Assembly (NCBI GenBank): GCA_965221725.1
Contig: OZ244909.1
Location: 3,286,001 to 3,350,000 of the forward strand
Origin: HK1 sp965221725
Lineage (GTDB): Bacteria; Pseudomonadota; Gammaproteobacteria; HK1
Direction of reading: 5' to 3'
DNA: 64,000 bases
Part shown: piece after piece, positions 35,765 through 45,338 of the stretch
How positions within the stretch are numbered: the stretch's first letter is position 1
How the letters are laid out: each line of letters begins with the position of its first letter
Made by a program: the position numbers and the translations under genes
The notes under the pieces: model-generated
The model's database searches: none
Told to the model about the DNA's origin: nothing
The model's input: only the letters and a program-made list of their open reading frames with translations

Positions 35765-36781
35765 GTGGATTCGGATCTGGTCCTGCTGTGGCTGCAACTC
35801 GTCGCGGCCGCGGCCATCATCCTGGTGGCGGCGACCCGGCTCGCCCGATCCGCGGATGTCATCTCCGAGAAGACCGGTCTCGGGCGCTCGTTCGTCGGGG
35901 TGGTGCTGCTCGCCACCGCCACCTCGCTCCCGGAACTCGGGACCGGCGTGAGCGCAATCGTCATCGTGGACGCGCCGGACCTCGCGGCCGGCGATGCGTT
36001 CGGGAGCAATCTCGTCAATCTCCTGATCATCGCGCTGGCGGACTTCTACTGGAGGCAGGGTCCCATTCTCGCCAGGGTCGTCACCACCGCCATCGTGGTG
36101 GGCGTGCTGGGGATGGCGGTGATCTCCATCACCGCCATCGCGATGTTCGTCCACACTTCCACGCCGTGGTTCTCCGGATGGCACGTCAGCCCGTTCACGG
36201 TGGTGCTGGCGATCTCCTTCGTTGCCGCGATGTACCTGATCTACCGCATCGACCGCTCCGTCAGTGATCCGGATGAGAACCCGGATCAGTACGCCTCGAC
36301 GAGCCTGTCCCGGGCCGTGGTGGTCTACGCGGCCTCCGCGTCCGTGGTCATCGCCGCTTCGGTGTGGCTCGCGGGCACGGGGGAAGGCATCACCCATGTG
36401 ATGGGGTGGGACGCGAGCTTCGTCGGCACTCAGTTCCTGGCCATCAGCACATCGCTGCCGGAACTGGCCACCTCGTTCGCGGCGCTGCGGCTCGGGGCAC
36501 CGGAACTTGCGATCAGCAACCTGCTCGGCTCCAACCTCTTCAACGTGGGCTTCGTGTTGAGCATCGACGACCTCGTCCTGGTGGACGCGCCCCTGTGGTC
36601 CGCCATCGCCCCGGTCCATGCGGTGACCGCGGTGTTCGCGATCCTGATGACCTCGGTGGTGGTGATCGCCCTCGCGGTCCGCCGAACCGCCGGGCCACGC
36701 AAACAACGCCTGACGCCGGAGTCCGGCGCGCTCGTCGTGTTGTACGCAGTGGCGAGTGTGCTGGTGTTTGCGCTGGGGTGA
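35765..36781 (+). CDS. Sodium/calcium antiporter (CaCA family)
   Basis: This 338-residue inner-membrane exchanger has about ten helices. The two inverted alpha repeats of the family are clear: A-T-A-T-S-L-P-E-L-G-T...G-D-A-F-G-S-N-L-V-N near residues 52-82 and A-I-S-T-S-L-P-E-L-A-T...N-L-L-G-S-N-L-F-N near 228-262. The start is a GTG at 35765 preceded by AGGAGAA. Carbamate kinase follows after 5 bp, so the two are likely cotranscribed. Confidence 0.9.
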   Translation: MDSDLVLLWLQLVAAAAIILVAATRLARSADVISEKTGLGRSFVGVVLLATATSLPELGTGVSAIVIVDAPDLAAGDAFGSNLVNLLIIALADFYWRQGPILARVVTTAIVVGVLGMAVISITAIAMFVHTSTPWFSGWHVSPFTVVLAISFVAAMYLIYRIDRSVSDPDENPDQYASTSLSRAVVVYAASASVVIAASVWLAGTGEGITHVMGWDASFVGTQFLAISTSLPELATSFAALRLGAPELAISNLLGSNLFNVGFVLSIDDLVLVDAPLWSAIAPVHAVTAVFAILMTSVVVIALAVRRTAGPRKQRLTPESGALVVLYAVASVLVFALG

Positions 36782-36786
36782 AGCCC

Positions 36787-37761
36787 ATGCCCGATGTCCA
36801 GCGGCGAACGGAGCGAAGCGACCGACCGCGGCTCCTGATCGCGGTCGGCGGCAATGCGCTCCATCCCGGGCGTAGCCCCGGCACCGTCGAGGAGCAGCGC
36901 GAGTACGCGGCCCGCACCGGTCGCGCCCTGCTCCCCATCATGCGCGCGGACAACGAGCTCGTCATCACCCACGGCAACGGGCCGGTCATCGGGAAGATCC
37001 TGATGCGCCAGGTGCTGAGCCGCGAGCGGGTGCCGCCCATGAGCATGGATGTCTGCGTTGCCCACAGTCAGGGCGGGATCGCGTACCTGCTGATGCAGAG
37101 CCTGGAAAACACGCTGCGCGAAGCCGGGGACGACCGCCACGTGGTGTGTCTGCTGACCCAGGTCGAGGTCGACCCCGACGATCCGGCCTTCGGGGATCCG
37201 ACCAAGCCAATCGGGTTCTTCTACGAGGAGGCCGAGGCGCGGACGATCGGAAAGAGCCTCGGCTGGACGATGCGCGACGACGCGGGGCGGGGCTGGCGCT
37301 GCGTGGTGCCGTCGCCGCGCCCGAAGCACATCGTCGACATCTCGCTCATCGAGGCGGTGGCCAGGAGCGGGGCGGTGGTCATCGCCGGGGGTGGCGGCGG
37401 AATCCCGGTAGTGCGGGACGCCAACGGTGTCCGCCGCGGCGTCGAGGGGGTCATCGACAAGGACCTGAGTTCCGCGCACCTGGCCGGGGTGCTGGGGATC
37501 GGGGAGTTCATGATCCTGACCGCGGTGGAGCAGGTGCAGATCGGATTCGGCACCCCGCGGGCCCGGAACCTCGGCACGGTGCGGGCCGAGGAACTCCGGC
37601 GCCACTTCGAAGCCGGCGAGTTCCCCGCGGGGAGCATGGGGCCGAAGGTGGAGGCCGCGCTCCGCTTCATCGACGGCGGCGGGCGGCGGGCGGTGATTGC
37701 CCACCTCGACGCGGCCGAGGCGGCGCTCGCGGGCGAAGCGGGGACGCAGATCCTTCCCTGA
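36787..37761 (+). CDS. arcC: Carbamate kinase
   Basis: This 324-residue enzyme makes ATP from carbamoyl phosphate and ADP. Motifs of the amino-acid kinase fold are present: A-V-G-G-N-A-L near residue 20, H-G-N-G-P-V-I-G-K near 62 and A-G-G-G-G-G-I-P-V near 200. No arcA or arcB lies nearby, so in this context it may serve purine or allantoin degradation or another carbamoyl-phosphate-yielding pathway. The 225 bp after it have only a half-copy of the repeat end (ACCCGGAAATT at 37762). Confidence 0.92.
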   Translation: MPDVQRRTERSDRPRLLIAVGGNALHPGRSPGTVEEQREYAARTGRALLPIMRADNELVITHGNGPVIGKILMRQVLSRERVPPMSMDVCVAHSQGGIAYLLMQSLENTLREAGDDRHVVCLLTQVEVDPDDPAFGDPTKPIGFFYEEAEARTIGKSLGWTMRDDAGRGWRCVVPSPRPKHIVDISLIEAVARSGAVVIAGGGGGIPVVRDANGVRRGVEGVIDKDLSSAHLAGVLGIGEFMILTAVEQVQIGFGTPRARNLGTVRAEELRRHFEAGEFPAGSMGPKVEAALRFIDGGGRRAVIAHLDAAEAALAGEAGTQILP

Positions 37762-37986
37762 ACCCGGAAATTCCCGCCAGGTCATCCCGCGATCGAAATC
37801 GCTCCGAAGGCCGAAATTCCGCCGAAACCGCCCAACCGCCCGGCGTTCCCGGAGCGCCGGCGGGAATGGCTGAGACCGAGGTTCCGCCCGTCCGTCGCGG
37901 ATTGACCGTCGCCGCTCGGGTCCGGAGCTGCTTTCGTTTCGCCTCTGTCCGTCCGCGGAACTGCGACCTTCCCACCACTCGGCCCG

Positions 37987-39042
37987 TCACGCGTCCGGCG
38001 CGATCTCCCCCGAGACCCCCAGCCGCTCGTGCATGACGGGGCTGGTGGTGGTGTACTGGAGGAACTGCCGCGCGTTCGGGTCGAGGTGCTTCTGCACCGC
38101 GAACGCGACCAGTGCCGCCTCGTGGAAGCCGCTCAGAATGAGCTTCTTCTTCCCGGGATAGGTGTTGATGTCGCCGATCGCGAAGATGCCGGGGACGCTG
38201 GTCTGGAACTTTTCCGTATCCACCGGGATCTGGCGTTTTTCCACGCCGAGCCCCCATTCGGCGATCGGGCCGAGGTTCGGCGAGAGGCCGTAGAAGACCA
38301 GCAACTCGTCGAAGCGCACCGAAACCCCCGCCCCGTCCTTCTCGAACGGCTCGACCTCGATGCCCTTCAGGGTGTCGCCTTCCTCGATGAGGCCCGTGGG
38401 GCGGCCGATGAGGATGCGGACGCGGTCCGGCTCCGCTTGCGCCATCGCCCGCAGCCGCTCCACCGACACCGGTTGGGCGCGAAAGCCCTCCCGCCGATGC
38501 ACCAGAGTGAGACTCTTCGCGGCCGGCGCAAGCTCCAGCGCCCAGTCGAGCGCCGAATCGCCGCCGCCGAGAATCGCCACCGCCCGGTCGCGGTACCGGG
38601 TCTTGTCGAGCACCTTGTAATCGACATTGACCCCGACATGGCGTTCCACCCCGGCCACCCGCAGCGGCCGCGGCTGAAAGGAGCCCAGTCCCCCCGCGAC
38701 CACCACCGCGCGCGCGAGGAAACGGGTGCCGGCCGAGGTTTCGAGCGAGAACCTGCCGTCGGTCTCGCGCGCGAGTTTCACCACCATCTCGCCCAGGTGG
38801 AGCTCGGGTGCGAACGGCCTGATCTGCTCTTCGAGGCGCTCGACCAGCTCCTGTGCGCCCACCACCGGAAGCGCGGGGATGTCGTAGATGGGTTTGTCCG
38901 GATAGAGCGCGGCGCACTGCCCGCCGATCTCCGGCAGAGTGTCCACGAGATGCGTGCGGATCCCGAGCAGCCCCAGCTCGAAGACCTGGAACAGGCCGCA
39001 CGGGCCGGCGCCGATGATGACCACGTCGGTCTTGATGCTCAT
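37987..39042 (-). CDS. Ferredoxin--NADP+ reductase, thioredoxin-reductase-like type
   Basis: This 351-residue flavoprotein transfers electrons between NADPH and ferredoxin. It has the FAD motif G-A-G-P-C-G-L near residue 14, the NADP motif G-G-G-D-S-A-L-D-W near 160 and the C-terminal FAD motif G-D-I-N-T-Y-P-G-K-K-K near 286. No redox CxxC is present, which separates it from thioredoxin reductase. I took the ATG at 39042; an in-frame extension to 39141 has no homologous look. The 324 bp to the next divergent gene hold no gene. Confidence 0.9.
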   Translation of the reverse strand: MSIKTDVVIIGAGPCGLFQVFELGLLGIRTHLVDTLPEIGGQCAALYPDKPIYDIPALPVVGAQELVERLEEQIRPFAPELHLGEMVVKLARETDGRFSLETSAGTRFLARAVVVAGGLGSFQPRPLRVAGVERHVGVNVDYKVLDKTRYRDRAVAILGGGDSALDWALELAPAAKSLTLVHRREGFRAQPVSVERLRAMAQAEPDRVRILIGRPTGLIEEGDTLKGIEVEPFEKDGAGVSVRFDELLVFYGLSPNLGPIAEWGLGVEKRQIPVDTEKFQTSVPGIFAIGDINTYPGKKKLILSGFHEAALVAFAVQKHLDPNARQFLQYTTTSPVMHERLGVSGEIAPDA

Positions 39043-39366
39043 GGTGGTGCAACCCTCCGGGGCGATGACGGATTGAGCGAACCCGTAGCGACTCCACGGC
39101 GACTCCGGGAGTTCGGCCGCGCGACTCGGGTCGTCGAGCATGGAGCCGTCAGGGTCCCGAAGGTGTTGCGCGGCGGGGTAACGGCATGTGTTCGACCTGC
39201 GGGCGGCAATCGTACACCGAACGCTCTTCCCGGACAGGTGCGGTGACTCCGCCTCTCGGGAGGTCGGCGGGAACCACCGACACGGAAGACCTTGCGTTGC
39301 CGGAATGCGCCATACCGCTAAAATGACTCGGCACGGTTCACTCGGGAACGCTTGAAGGAGCCCTCA

Positions 39367-41646
39367 ATGTCCCAGCCGCAGCAAGCCTTCAAGTGGGTCG
39401 GCACCCGGCCGGTGCGCCCCGACGGGGTGCCGAAGGTCACGGGAGCCGCCAGGTTCGGCGCCGACTACCACCTGCCGGGAATGCTGTACGGAAAGGTGCT
39501 GCGCAGCCCGCACGCGCACGCCCGCATCCGGTCCATCGACACCTCGCGGGCCGAGGCGCTGCCCGGGGTGAAGGCGGTGATGACCGGGGCGGATCTGCCG
39601 GACCATCCGTTCGAGTACGTCGGCCCGGAGCGGCTCGCGGTCAACTTCTGGCACGTCACCCGCAACGTCATGGCGCGGGAAAAGGCGCTCTACGAGGGGC
39701 ACGCGGTGGCGGCGGTGGCGGCGATCAGCAGCGTGGTCGCGAACCGGGCCCTCGCGCTCATCGACGTCGACTACGAGGTGCTCCCCCACGTCATCGACGT
39801 GGAGGCGGCGATGGCCGACGACGCGCCACTGCTGTTCGAGGACATGATCACGCGCGGGGCGGAGCCGGCGCCGGAGCGCCCGTCGAATGTCGCCAAGCGC
39901 GTCGGCTTCGAGATCGGTGATCTCGACGCGGGCTTCGCCGAGGCCGACGCGATCATCGAGAAGCACTACCGCACCGCGCCCATCCACCAGGGGTACATCG
40001 AGCCGCAGGCCTGTCTCGCGCACTGGGAGGGCGGCGGCAAGGCGGAGCTGTGGAGCTCCAGCCAGGGGCACTTCACGGTGCGCAACCTCACCGCGAAGCT
40101 CACCGGCATGACCATCGGGGACCTGAAGGTCAATCCGGCCGAGATCGGCGGCGGGTTCGGCGGCAAGACCGTGGTGTACCTGGAGCCGGTGGCGCTCACG
40201 CTGTCGAAGATGTCCGGCCATCCGGTGCGGATGCACATGTCGCGCGAGGAGGTGTTCAAGGGCACCGGGCCGACCTCCGGTGCGTCCATGACGGTGAAGA
40301 TCGGAGTGAAGCGCGACGGCGCCATGACCGCGGCGGAGGCGGTGCTCAAGTATCAGGCCGGTGCGTTTCCCGGCTCTCCGGTGATGAACGGCTGCATGTG
40401 CGCGTTCGCACCCTACGCCATCCCGAACCAGCGCACCGTCGGCTACGACGTGGTCAGCAACCGGCCGAAGGCGGCCGCGTACCGGGCGCCCGGGTCGCCC
40501 ATCTCGGCGTTCGCGGTGGAAAGCACGCTCGACATCGTGGCCAAGACGCTCGGCATGGACCCACTCGAGTTCCGGCTGAAGAATGCCGCCACCCCGGGCA
40601 CGCAGATGGTCTACGGCCCGAAGCTCGCGCACGGCGGTTACGTCGAGACGGTGCAGGCGCTGCTCGACCACCCCGGCTATCGCGCGCCGCTCGGGCCGAA
40701 CCAGGGGCGCGGGTCGGCCTCCGGCTTCTGGTTCAACGGGGCGGGCGATTCGGGCGCCAACGTGTCGGTCAACGCCGACGGCACCGTGACCATCGCCACC
40801 GGCAGCCCCGATATCGGAGGCACGCGGGCCTCGATGGCGATCATGGCGGCCGAGACGCTCGGCATCGACTACAACCTCATCCAGTCGAACGTGGTCGACA
40901 CCGAGACGGTGCCGTACTGCCACGTCACCGGCGGGTCGCGCGTGACCTATGCGACCGGCCTCGCGGTCATCCGGGCCTGCGAGCAGATCATCGACGATCT
41001 CCGGGCGCGGGCGGCGTTGATGTGGGATGTGGATGTCGAGGCGGTGGTGTGGGAGGACGGGCACGCGAAGCCCGCGAGCAGCAACGCGGGGGATTTCGAG
41101 CCGCTCTCGCTGAAGGACATCGCCTCGAAGTTCAGCGCCACCGGCGGCCCGATCGGAGCGACCGGGACCGTGAACGCAGGCGGTCAGGCCCCCGGCTTCT
41201 CGACCCAGTTCTGCGATGTGGAGGTTGATCCGGAGACGGGACGGGTGGAGATTCTCCGCTTCGTCGCCGCGCAGGACGCGGGGCGCGCGATTCATCCGAG
41301 CTACGTCGAGGGCCAGATTCAGGGCGGCGTGGTGCAGGGCATCGGCTGGGCGCTCAACGAGGAGTACATCTACGACGAGGACGGCCGGATGAGCAACGCG
41401 GGCTTCCTCGACTACCGGGTGCCGGTCGCGTCGGACGTGCCGATGATCGAGCCCATCGTGGTCGAGGTGCCGAACCCGAACCATCCGTTCGGGGTGAAGG
41501 GCGTGGGCGAGGTGAGCATCTGCCCGCCGATGGCGGCGATTGCGAACGCGGTGGCCGACGCGGTCGGGCGGCGAATGCAGGCACTGCCGATGTCACCGCC
41601 ACGAATGCTCGAAGCGCTCGACCATCGCGACGGCCCGGAGCTGTGA
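39367..41646 (+). CDS. Xanthine dehydrogenase family molybdopterin-binding subunit
   Basis: This 759-residue large subunit of a molybdenum hydroxylase (xanthine/CO/aldehyde dehydrogenase superfamily) hydroxylates an N-heterocycle or aldehyde. Visible motifs are G-G-G-F-G-G-K (about residue 261), Q-G-Y-I-E-P-Q near 210 and the catalytic glutamate in G-V-K-G-V-G-E near the C-terminus. The ATG at 39367 follows AAGGAG. No FAD or 2Fe-2S subunit gene lies beside it; only a ThiS/MoaD-like gene follows, coupled by a GTGA overlap. The substrate cannot be told. Confidence 0.9.
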   Translation: MSQPQQAFKWVGTRPVRPDGVPKVTGAARFGADYHLPGMLYGKVLRSPHAHARIRSIDTSRAEALPGVKAVMTGADLPDHPFEYVGPERLAVNFWHVTRNVMAREKALYEGHAVAAVAAISSVVANRALALIDVDYEVLPHVIDVEAAMADDAPLLFEDMITRGAEPAPERPSNVAKRVGFEIGDLDAGFAEADAIIEKHYRTAPIHQGYIEPQACLAHWEGGGKAELWSSSQGHFTVRNLTAKLTGMTIGDLKVNPAEIGGGFGGKTVVYLEPVALTLSKMSGHPVRMHMSREEVFKGTGPTSGASMTVKIGVKRDGAMTAAEAVLKYQAGAFPGSPVMNGCMCAFAPYAIPNQRTVGYDVVSNRPKAAAYRAPGSPISAFAVESTLDIVAKTLGMDPLEFRLKNAATPGTQMVYGPKLAHGGYVETVQALLDHPGYRAPLGPNQGRGSASGFWFNGAGDSGANVSVNADGTVTIATGSPDIGGTRASMAIMAAETLGIDYNLIQSNVVDTETVPYCHVTGGSRVTYATGLAVIRACEQIIDDLRARAALMWDVDVEAVVWEDGHAKPASSNAGDFEPLSLKDIASKFSATGGPIGATGTVNAGGQAPGFSTQFCDVEVDPETGRVEILRFVAAQDAGRAIHPSYVEGQIQGGVVQGIGWALNEEYIYDEDGRMSNAGFLDYRVPVASDVPMIEPIVVEVPNPNHPFGVKGVGEVSICPPMAAIANAVADAVGRRMQALPMSPPRMLEALDHRDGPEL

Positions 41647-41954
41647 CCGCCGGAACTGTGACCCCCGGGGCTACCGGCGCCGGGGCGGTCACCATCGGGG
41701 CGGTCACCGTCAGAGTCGTTCTCTCCACCGGGACGAGCGTCTCGCACACTGGTGGAGAAAAGGAATTCGAGGTCGGGGCCCGCAACCTGCGCGGGGTGAT
41801 CAAGGCGATGGACGCTCGCTTCCCGGGCCTCGGGGCGTATCTGGAGGAAGAAACCACGGTCGCCATCGACGGGCAGATCCACGAGACCGCGTACTTCCAG
41901 CCTCTGAGCGAGGGCGCGGAGGTGTACTTCCTCCCGAAGATCGAGGCGGGGTGA
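41643..41954 (+). CDS. MoaD/ThiS-like ubiquitin-fold protein
   Basis: The 103-residue protein has a beta-grasp-like sequence (V-R-V-V-L-S-T-G, L-R-G-V-I-K-A-M-D-A-R-F-P, E-V-Y-F-L-P-K-I). Family members act as sulfur carriers through a C-terminal Gly-Gly, whereas this one ends E-A-G, with a single glycine. The first 17 residues are a low-complexity T/A/G/V stretch. Its GTG start overlaps the stop of the molybdenum hydroxylase, suggesting a role in cofactor maturation. Confidence 0.65.
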   Translation: MTAGTVTPGATGAGAVTIGAVTVRVVLSTGTSVSHTGGEKEFEVGARNLRGVIKAMDARFPGLGAYLEEETTVAIDGQIHETAYFQPLSEGAEVYFLPKIEAG

Positions 41955-42054
41955 GGTGCGGGAGTACCGACTCGAAATTGCGGCGGCAGCGAGGCGGTGC
42001 GAACTCGCCGCGACGCGCACCTGCAAGCCGACCCGCCCCCGAGTCGGTACCAAG

Positions 42055-43710
42055 TCACGCCGGAGTCTGCTTCGGCCCAATCGGGGTGCTCAGGCGATCG
42101 ACCGGCGCAGCCCCGGCCTCCTCCAGCCCGGCCAGTTCCCCCACGGTGACCGGCTTCACCGGGGGTCGGATGCGGCAGTGCCCCACCGCGCCGACGCCGA
42201 TGTGTTGCCGTTCGGCGAAGATCTCGCTCACCACCGTCGCGCACATCCGGCCCTGGCATGGTCCCATGCCGCAGCGGGTGAACGCCTTGGCCTGGTTGGG
42301 GCCCGGGCATCCGGTGCCGATCACGCGCTCGATCTCCGCGACCGTTACCTCTTCGCAGCGGCATACCGTCACTGTCGGATCGGACGGGCGACGCGACGCC
42401 GGTCCGGGTTCAAACGTCAGATCCAGGAATTCCCGGAAGCGTCGGTGACGGGCAAGCGCCGCGCGGTGCGGCCTGGCGAGTGCGTCCCGCTGGTGCGCAC
42501 CAATCCTGCCCAGGCGATACGCCGCCTCGAACCCCGCGATGCGCCCCGTCTCCACCGCAGCCTCGGCGCCGAGGATGCGCGCGCCGTCCCCCGCCACCAG
42601 CACCCCGGGTTCGCTCGTCCTTCCCCATGCATCGATCACGGGACGGAAGGCATGCTGGCGGCCGTCCCAGGCGTGATCGAGACCCGCCGCGAGGGTGAGG
42701 TGTGCGTTGGGGATGACGCCCTCGTGCAGAAGCACGAGCGAAGCCGGTATCGAATGCTCGCGGCCGCGGTGCCGGAACCGCACCGATTCGACCTGATTCC
42801 GGCCTTCGATCACGAGATCGCGGGCCGGCATGACCTGCACCCCCCGGGCGGTTAGCCCGGAAATTTCACCGATTCGCGAAGCGAGGGTGCGGAGATGGCT
42901 GATTTCGCAAGGCGAACGCGAGTCAGGGCGCGCAGGCGTACCCGTAGGTACGTCGAGCACCCTGGCCGTGTTCAACGCAGCGAAAGCGGTCAGATCCGCG
43001 CCTGCAGCCGGGAAGCGGTGAAATTTCCGGGTTAGGGCGCGTCGCCAGCCAATGCCCTTGAACAGCGCCCCCGGCATTGCCAGCGCTTCCGGCAGGGTGC
43101 CGGCCGCGCGGCCCATCCATCCGTCGGGCATGGTGAGCAGCACCGCGCGCACCGGTGCGCCCGCGCGCACGAGCTGCCACGCGACGAGATAGACGAGAGG
43201 CCCCGACCCCGCGATGACCACGGGGACCCCCGGAACGAGTCCCGCGCTCTTCATCAGCGACTGCGCGCCGCCCGCGCCCATCACCCCGGGCAGGGTGGCC
43301 CCCGGCCCCGGCACCGCCCGTTCCTGCGCGCCGCTCGCGACGATCACGCAGTGCGCCCGGACGATCTCGGCCCCGCCGCCGCGCAGGATGCCAATCTCCA
43401 GCGGCGCCCTCGCGTCCTCGCGACGCGCCGCCGGGCTCAGCTCCCACACCGAGGTGCGCGGCGAGTACTCCGCCCCGCACTTGCGGAACGCCCGCACCAG
43501 CGCCGCGCCGGCCGTGTAATCCCTGCCCAGCACCTGCGCCGTCTCCGGCCGCTCGGCGGTGACGGTCTCGACGTTGCGGTAGATCTGGCCACCGGGCGCC
43601 GCTTGCTCGTCGAGCACCAGCACGTCGGCGCCGTGCTTGCGCGCGGCAATCGCAGCCGACATGCCGGCCGGCCCGGCGCCGATGATCGCCAGCCCGACGG
43701 TCCCGCTCAT
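42055..43710 (-). CDS. HcnB-like FAD/[2Fe-2S] oxidoreductase carrying an in-frame repeat
   Basis: This 551-residue subunit belongs to hcnABC-type dye-linked amino-acid, opine or cyanide-forming oxidases. It has G-A-G-P-A-G-M-S-A-A near residue 11, a second nucleotide motif G-S-G-P-L near 166, and a C-terminal BFD-like [2Fe-2S] domain (C-R-C-E-E ... C-G-M-G-P-C-Q-G-R-M-C). Residues about 227-285 (T-R-K-F-H-R-F-P to E-I-S-G-L) are encoded by a type A repeat inserted in frame; without it the sequence would join A-L-T to A-R-G-V. The start overlaps the HcnA-like gene (ATGA). Whether the protein folds with the insert is unknown. Confidence 0.85.
   Translation of the reverse strand: MSGTVGLAIIGAGPAGMSAAIAARKHGADVLVLDEQAAPGGQIYRNVETVTAERPETAQVLGRDYTAGAALVRAFRKCGAEYSPRTSVWELSPAARREDARAPLEIGILRGGGAEIVRAHCVIVASGAQERAVPGPGATLPGVMGAGGAQSLMKSAGLVPGVPVVIAGSGPLVYLVAWQLVRAGAPVRAVLLTMPDGWMGRAAGTLPEALAMPGALFKGIGWRRALTRKFHRFPAAGADLTAFAALNTARVLDVPTGTPARPDSRSPCEISHLRTLASRIGEISGLTARGVQVMPARDLVIEGRNQVESVRFRHRGREHSIPASLVLLHEGVIPNAHLTLAAGLDHAWDGRQHAFRPVIDAWGRTSEPGVLVAGDGARILGAEAAVETGRIAGFEAAYRLGRIGAHQRDALARPHRAALARHRRFREFLDLTFEPGPASRRPSDPTVTVCRCEEVTVAEIERVIGTGCPGPNQAKAFTRCGMGPCQGRMCATVVSEIFAERQHIGVGAVGHCRIRPPVKPVTVGELAGLEEAGAAPVDRLSTPIGPKQTPA
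42856..43031 (-). repeat. Type A MITE-like repeat inside the hcnB-like gene
   Basis: This 176-bp copy has perfect 15-bp inverted ends CCCGGAAATTTCACC and GGTGAAATTTCCGGG and is flanked by TTAG at 42852-42855 and 43032-43035. Element plus one duplication is 180 bp, exactly 60 codons, with no stop in the host frame. The hairpin at 42938-42951 reads GTACC-CGTA-GGTAC. Confidence 0.92.
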
Positions 43711-44000
43711 CGGGGTATTGCCCGCGCCCCGTGCTGGCGCCGCACCCGCATACCCGCTCGCGCCTCGACCATGCAGGCCTGCCGGTTGGGCTCGCCGTCG
43801 ATCTCCACCAGGCATTCATGGCAGTTGCCGATGAGGCACCAGGGGCCGCGCGGCGCGCCGGAGACGGGGGTGGTGCGGAACTCGAGGACGCCGTTGGCGA
43901 GGAGTGCGGCCGCCACGGAATCCCCCGCGCACGCCTCCAGAGTCGTCCCCTCGAAGTCGAACGCGATGGTGCGGACCGGATCAGGCAGCCTGCGAAACAT
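43707..44000 (-). CDS. HcnA-like (2Fe-2S)-binding protein
   Basis: This 97-residue ferredoxin-like subunit has the cluster ligands in C-A-G-D-S-V, C-L-I-G-N-C-H-E-C and Q-A-C-M-V. It is the small electron-transfer subunit of the same hcnABC-like oxidase. Its start lies 20 bp inside the hcnC-like gene and its stop overlaps the hcnB-like start. Confidence 0.85.
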   Translation of the reverse strand: MFRRLPDPVRTIAFDFEGTTLEACAGDSVAAALLANGVLEFRTTPVSGAPRGPWCLIGNCHECLVEIDGEPNRQACMVEARAGMRVRRQHGARAIPR

Positions 44001-45105
44001 CGAAGCGATCCGTCGCGAAGCAGGTCATCCCTTGCGGGATCGCGCCATCGACTACCCAGCGGCTCACCTCGAGCGCATGGTTCGCGGCCAGGGTGACGCC
44101 GCTGTGGCAGGTGAAGACGAAGGCGCCGGGATGGGCTCGCGACTGCGCGTAGATGGGAAATCCGTCCGGGGTCATCACCCGGAGCGCGCCCCAGGTACGC
44201 ACCACGCGGAGTGACGCGAGGCCCGGGAAAACGCGCATCGCGCGGTGGGTGATGTCGCGGCTCGTGCGGGCGAGCACCGAGGTGTCGAAGCCGCGGTCCT
44301 CGTGCGATGCGCCGAGCAGCATCGCGCCCTCGTCGGTCTGGCGTATTCCGAGGGTCGGGTGACCGAGCCACGGGGCGGTGCGCTCGGTGACGACGATCTG
44401 TCCGTGTTCGGGATGCACCGGCACGTCGAGCCCCACCATGGCGCCGAGCGCCTTCGAGCCGTGGCCGGCCGCGATGACCACCTTGCCGCCGGTGATGGTT
44501 CCGCGTTCGGTGCGGATGTCGAATCCGCCACCGCCCAGGGGCCGGATGGCGTCAGCGCGCGCCCCCGGGAGGTAGTCCGCGCCGAGGCCTGCGAGCGATG
44601 CGTGCAGACCGCGCATGAGCTTGAGCGGGTTCGCGTGGCCGTCGTAGGGGCAGTAGGCACCGCCGACGACTTCCGGCCCGCACGCCGGCAGCAGTTCCCG
44701 CACGCGGGCGGCGCCGAGAATCTCGTACTCGTAGCCGGCGTTGCCGACCGCCCGCTTCAGGCCCGCAAGCTTCGAGTCCAGCGCGCAGAGCTCCTCCTCG
44801 GACAGGGCCGCAACCACGCCGCCCGGGCGGGTGTAGCACGAGGCAAGCCCGCCGTCCTCCGCCAGCGCTTCGGAGAGTTCGAACCAGCGCTCGGACGAAG
44901 CGCGCGACCACAGCGCGTACTCCGGCCGCCCCACGCCCTTGCCCTGCACCCACACGAGCCCGAAATTGCCGCGGCTCGCGCGGTACGTCGCGTCCTCCTC
45001 GTCGAGTACCGCCACTCGCTGCCCGGCGCGCGCGAGGCCGTAGGCGACCGCGCCGCCGACCAGGCCGGCACCGATCACCACCACGTCGTAGCCTTCGCCT
45101 TGCAT
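43981..45105 (-). CDS. HcnC-like FAD-dependent amino-acid oxidase subunit
   Basis: This 374-residue DAO-family flavoprotein starts with the FAD motif G-A-G-L-V-G-G-A near residue 12 and ends with the family block T-P-D-G-F-P-I-Y and C-H-S-G-V-T-L. It should carry the substrate-oxidising site of the three-subunit oxidase, acting on an imino acid, D-amino acid, glycine or opine; the sequence does not decide which. It is the first gene of a three-gene overlapping operon. Confidence 0.87.
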   Translation of the reverse strand: MQGEGYDVVVIGAGLVGGAVAYGLARAGQRVAVLDEEDATYRASRGNFGLVWVQGKGVGRPEYALWSRASSERWFELSEALAEDGGLASCYTRPGGVVAALSEEELCALDSKLAGLKRAVGNAGYEYEILGAARVRELLPACGPEVVGGAYCPYDGHANPLKLMRGLHASLAGLGADYLPGARADAIRPLGGGGFDIRTERGTITGGKVVIAAGHGSKALGAMVGLDVPVHPEHGQIVVTERTAPWLGHPTLGIRQTDEGAMLLGASHEDRGFDTSVLARTSRDITHRAMRVFPGLASLRVVRTWGALRVMTPDGFPIYAQSRAHPGAFVFTCHSGVTLAANHALEVSRWVVDGAIPQGMTCFATDRFDVSQAA

Positions 45106-45338
45106 CGCAACGTTCTCGGGGACAGGAGATGGCCGGGCTCAAGGATACCGCGGCCCGGCCTGCGGCCAGACCCCCGCTCGACCACCCCGCTCGACCGCAT
45201 CGAGGCCGATCGTGACATCCGGCCCGGTGATCCCGGTGACGCGACGCTCCGCCTCGCCCGGCCCGACCGATCGACCGAGCACCTCCCCGCGCCCGATCCC
45301 GGCACGCGATGCGTCGGCGGAGTCCCGCCCACCGAGCG

